Under the pieces are notes generated by a model. It ran no database searches. It was not told the DNA's origin and was given only the letters and a program-made list of their open reading frames with translations. From Actinoplanes sp. L3-i22 (GTDB lineage Bacteria; Actinomycetota; Actinomycetes; Mycobacteriales; Micromonosporaceae), in contig NZ_AP024745.1 of the NCBI RefSeq assembly GCF_019704555.1, positions 9,764,001-9,828,000 of the forward strand: DNA of 64,000 nt. Reading direction: 5' to 3'. Positions 61,499 to 64,000 of the stretch are shown in pieces; position 1 is the stretch's first letter; the number at the start of each line of letters is the position of its first letter. The position numbers and the translations under genes were made by a program.

Positions 61499-62276
61499 GG
61501 GCGTGGTCCCCGATCCCCGGCCGGCGGCCGGTGAGGTGAAAGGTGTGCCCGGCCGGCAGCACGTGGATCCGGGCCCCGGCCAGCGCGATCGGGCCGCTCC
61601 GCGGGACCCGGATGTCGGTGGCGGCGCCGGCGTCGACGACCGTGACCGCGCCGCTGCCGAGGACCTCGAACCGGTCGCCGTCGGTCAGGATCGCGGTGTC
61701 CTCGTCGATGCCCAGGCCGAGCTCGTGCGGATAGCGCGCGACCGCGCTGAGCAGCCGATTCAGCCGCCCGCGCTGGGCGAAGTGCTGATCGATCAGCACA
61801 CCCGGAAGAAATTCCAGACCAGGACCGGTGCGTACGGCGTCAGCCGTCACGCCCGGCGCGTCCCCGCCGACGATCATCGTGGCCGACATCATCGCGGCGC
61901 CCGCACTGGTCCCGCCGAGCAGCACGGCGCCGCCGGACACCAGCTCCTGCAGCAGCGAGTCGACCGCCGTACCGCCCAGCACGGAGGTGATCCGCTGCTG
62001 GTCGCCGCCGGTGAAGAAGACCCCGCTGGCCTCGCGCAGCACGGCCGCCGACGCCGGGTCGTTGGCCTCGGCGCGGGTGGTCAGGCGCAGCGCGCGGACC
62101 GAGCCGGCGCCCAGCGCGGTGAACGTGTCGACGTAGTGCGTCTCGGTGTTCTCCGGCGCTCCGCTGGCGGTCGCGATCACCACGATCCGGGCGGACGCGG
62201 CACCGGCCAGCTCCACGAACCGGACGAGCAACGCCGGCCCGGCGGCGCCTCCGATGATCAGTAGCCGGGCGTCCAC
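61389..62276 (-). CDS. cphB: Cyanophycinase
   Basis: Serine peptidase of family S51 that cleaves cyanophycin to beta-Asp-Arg dipeptides, cytoplasmic. 295 residues. The nucleophile motif is GGTSAGAAMM, with LLIIGGAAG at the start, FFTGGDQQRI, and DQHFAQRGRLNRL. Homologous sequence ends near residue 260 (HTFHLTGRR); the remaining 35 or so residues are a Pro/Gly/Ala tail encoded within the start of cphA in another frame. The GTG at 62276 has GAGGAGG five bases upstream. Confidence 0.92.
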   Translation of the reverse strand: MDARLLIIGGAAGPALLVRFVELAGAASARIVVIATASGAPENTETHYVDTFTALGAGSVRALRLTTRAEANDPASAAVLREASGVFFTGGDQQRITSVLGGTAVDSLLQELVSGGAVLLGGTSAGAAMMSATMIVGGDAPGVTADAVRTGPGLEFLPGVLIDQHFAQRGRLNRLLSAVARYPHELGLGIDEDTAILTDGDRFEVLGSGAVTVVDAGAATDIRVPRSGPIALAGARIHVLPAGHTFHLTGRRPGIGDHAHEDREPAPPARTECVPVPAGGGGPAPAGGADRAGDR

Positions 62277-62345
62277 CGTGCCTCCTCAGCGGGACCCGTA
62301 CCGGGCCCCTGTTGAGGTTAATCGGAACAAAACCGAAACATCCGG

Positions 62346-63905
62346 CTAATCGGAATGCTTGGCGGGCAGCAGGTGACGGACCGCCGGCGGGCCCTCGGCG
62401 AGCGCGACCGCCCGCTCCTCGGACACCTCGTCGTCGCCGGTCAGCCGGCCCTCGTGCTGGCGCAGATGCTCCGCCCAGGTGGGCACCAGGTAGACCTCGA
62501 CGAACTCGGCCGGATCGGCGCCGTCCTGGAACAGACCCCACCGGATCGCGCCGGTCCGCTGCCGCGAGCCGCGGAGGTCGTCCATCGCGCGCACGAACGC
62601 CACCGTGTTCGCGGCCGGGACCCGGTACGTCGCGGAGACCAGGATCGGGCCCTCGTCCAGGTGCGGCTGCAGGAGCAGGTGCGGCTCGGCCCAGTAGACG
62701 GCCGGGGTGTGGTCCTCGTCCTCGTGGGTGTGGACCGGCCACACCCGTACCGTCAAGGTGCCCGCCAGCATCAGTGCCGCCGCCAGCCCGAAGGTCTGCC
62801 GCAGGCCGACGGCCTCGGCGGACTGTCCCCAGGCCAGCGCGCCGAGCGCCTGCCCACCGGCGAAGACCAGCTGGTAGATGGCCAGCGCCCGGGCCCGGAC
62901 CCAGTTCGGCAGGTTGAGCTGCATCGCCACGTTCATCCGGGAGACCAGCATCATCCAGGCCAGGCCGGCCACCACCAGGACCGGCGTGACCACGAAGCGG
63001 TTCGGCACCAGCGCGATCACCAGCAGCGCGAGACCATAGGCGGCACCGGTCACGGCGATCATCTGATTGGTCCGCAGCAGCTTCCGGGCCCGGGGCATCA
63101 GCAGCGCCCCGGCGATCGCGCCGACCCCGAGCGCGGCCAGCAGCGTGCCGTAGCCGCCCGCGCCCATCCCCAGCTCCCGGCTCGCGACCAGCGGCAACAG
63201 GCCCCAGACCACGCTGCCGGGCAGCACGAACAGCAGCACCCGGCCGAGGACCCGGCGGATCACCGGCGAGTACCGGACGTACCGGCCGCCGGCCCGCAGC
63301 GCGGACGTGAAGTGCTCCGGACGGCTCGCCGGGGTTCGCCGCGGACGCTTCCAGCGCAGCAGCGCCACCGCGAAGACCAGGAACGACAGCGCGTTCAGGC
63401 CGAAGACGACGGCCGAGCCGAAGTGCGCCACGAGCAGGCCGGCCAGCGCCGGACCGGCGGACCGCGCGAGGTTGGTGTTGACCGCGCCGAGCGCGGACGC
63501 GGACGGCAGCTGATCGTGCGGCACGACCTCCGGGATCACCGCCTGCCACGACGGCAGGGTCAGCGCCTGCCCGCAGCCGAGCAGGAACGTAAAGATCAAC
63601 AGCACGCCGGGGGAGGCTTCCCCCAGGGCGGTCAGCGCGGTCAGGGCCGCTGCGATCAGAAACAGACTGAGCTGTACGGCGAGAAGCAGTCGCCGCCGGT
63701 CGAGGGCGTCCGCGACCGTCCCGGCGGGCAGGGCGAACAGCAGCACCGGCAGCGTGGTGGCCGTCTGCACCAGGCTGACCCAGGTCGCCGCGTCCGGCTC
63801 GGACACGACCAGCCACTGGGCGCCGACGGTCTGCATCCAGGTGCCGATGTTGCTGGCCAGCACCCCGATCCACAACGCCCGGAAGACCGGATCACTTCTC
63901 AGCAC
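62346..63905 (-). CDS. MFS transporter with C-terminal dimeric alpha/beta-barrel-like domain
   Basis: 519 residues. The first 400 form an MFS_3-type transporter (RALWIGVLASNIGTWMQTVG at residues 9-28, AGTVADALDRRRLLL, SASALGAVNTNLARSAGPAL). The last 110 residues are soluble and resemble a monooxygenase-like or stress-response barrel (VSATYRVPAANTVAFVRAMDDLRGSRQRTGAIRWGLFQDGADP). This fusion recurs in actinobacterial MFS proteins; substrate unknown. The start is a GTG at 63905. A 69-base gap separates it from cphB, so cotranscription is possible. Confidence 0.88.
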   Translation of the reverse strand: MLRSDPVFRALWIGVLASNIGTWMQTVGAQWLVVSEPDAATWVSLVQTATTLPVLLFALPAGTVADALDRRRLLLAVQLSLFLIAAALTALTALGEASPGVLLIFTFLLGCGQALTLPSWQAVIPEVVPHDQLPSASALGAVNTNLARSAGPALAGLLVAHFGSAVVFGLNALSFLVFAVALLRWKRPRRTPASRPEHFTSALRAGGRYVRYSPVIRRVLGRVLLFVLPGSVVWGLLPLVASRELGMGAGGYGTLLAALGVGAIAGALLMPRARKLLRTNQMIAVTGAAYGLALLVIALVPNRFVVTPVLVVAGLAWMMLVSRMNVAMQLNLPNWVRARALAIYQLVFAGGQALGALAWGQSAEAVGLRQTFGLAAALMLAGTLTVRVWPVHTHEDEDHTPAVYWAEPHLLLQPHLDEGPILVSATYRVPAANTVAFVRAMDDLRGSRQRTGAIRWGLFQDGADPAEFVEVYLVPTWAEHLRQHEGRLTGDDEVSEERAVALAEGPPAVRHLLPAKHSD

Positions 63906-63914
63906 CAGCAGAAT

Positions 63915-64000
63915 CTAGCCACGCCGATGTGCCCCCGGACCGGGGCGGGGCAGCACGTCGCGGTGGCCGGTCACCTCGTGGCTCTCGGCGCAGTGCAGCT
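63915..64000 (-). CDS. 3' end of an unidentified gene
   Basis: On the minus strand an open frame runs in from the right edge and ends at a TAG (63917-63915). The visible residues include LHCAESHEVTGHRDVLPRPG. Only 28 codons are present, too few to identify. The spacing of ten bases before the MFS start suggests the same operon. Confidence 0.4.
   Translation of the reverse strand, partial: LHCAESHEVTGHRDVLPRPGPGAHRRG

Overview
The window is high-GC actinobacterial chromosome. Gene content and order (pyr operon divergent from bldD, then nusB-efp-aroQ-aroB-aroK-aroC-aroE-mltG-ruvX-alaS-rarA and aspS) match the conserved core neighbourhood of Streptomyces and Micromonosporaceae. The FliA/WhiG-type sigma factor, BldD, several eukaryotic-like Ser/Thr kinases and the cyanophycin genes fit an Actinoplanes-like member of the Micromonosporaceae; that genus call is inference. 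I see no rRNA, tRNA, insertion sequence, prophage or CRISPR array.

Layout. 1-9432 (minus): pyrR-pyrB-pyrC-carA-carB-pyrD-bioA, nearly all joined by 1-4 base stop/start overlaps, led by a recognisable PyrR-binding RNA hairpin whose 3' arm contains the pyrR Shine-Dalgarno sequence. 9736-10224 (plus): bldD. 10681-16097 (minus): shikimate pathway genes with efp and nusB. 16114-19090 (minus): two tandem mltG paralogues and ruvX. 19317-29283 (minus): alaS, two small membrane-associated proteins, a 1570-residue Pro/Gly-rich membrane protein and rarA. 29411-32694: a small membrane protein, an MFS exporter and an ArsR-type repressor, divergent from a questin-oxidase-like gene. 32879-37850 (minus): a GyrI-like protein, aspS, a repeat-containing membrane protein and a comB-like gene. 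38064-39231: two small divergent genes around a C-rich region. 39473-45597: a divergent locus with a D-serine-dehydratase-like PLP enzyme and GH20 hexosaminidase on one side, and a regulator, amidohydrolase and RidA on the other. 45672-49128: two tandem membrane Ser/Thr kinases. 49239-54439: urease ureA-B-C-F-G, then ureD behind a repeated leader. 54815-58377 (minus): FliA-like sigma factor, a small protein and a third kinase with a CBM2-like outer domain. 58751-64000 (minus): cphA, cphB, an MFS transporter and the end of one more gene.

The core third is ordinary housekeeping. From about 22.8 kb onward the most unusual property is a high density of short tandem repeats. Inside genes their period is a multiple of three and they add low-complexity protein segments (15, 18, 24 and 39 bases). 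Between genes the period is free (14, 17, 18, 44, 50 and 59 bases). Several arrays copy the start or end of a neighbouring gene. The most striking is upstream of ureD, where two 59-base copies of the ureD start region form two overlapping 20-codon reading frames leading into the real gene.

Functionally the accessory part is rich in nitrogen metabolism: cyanophycin synthesis and breakdown, urease, and a possible N-acyl/D-amino-acid salvage locus. The links between these are inference.
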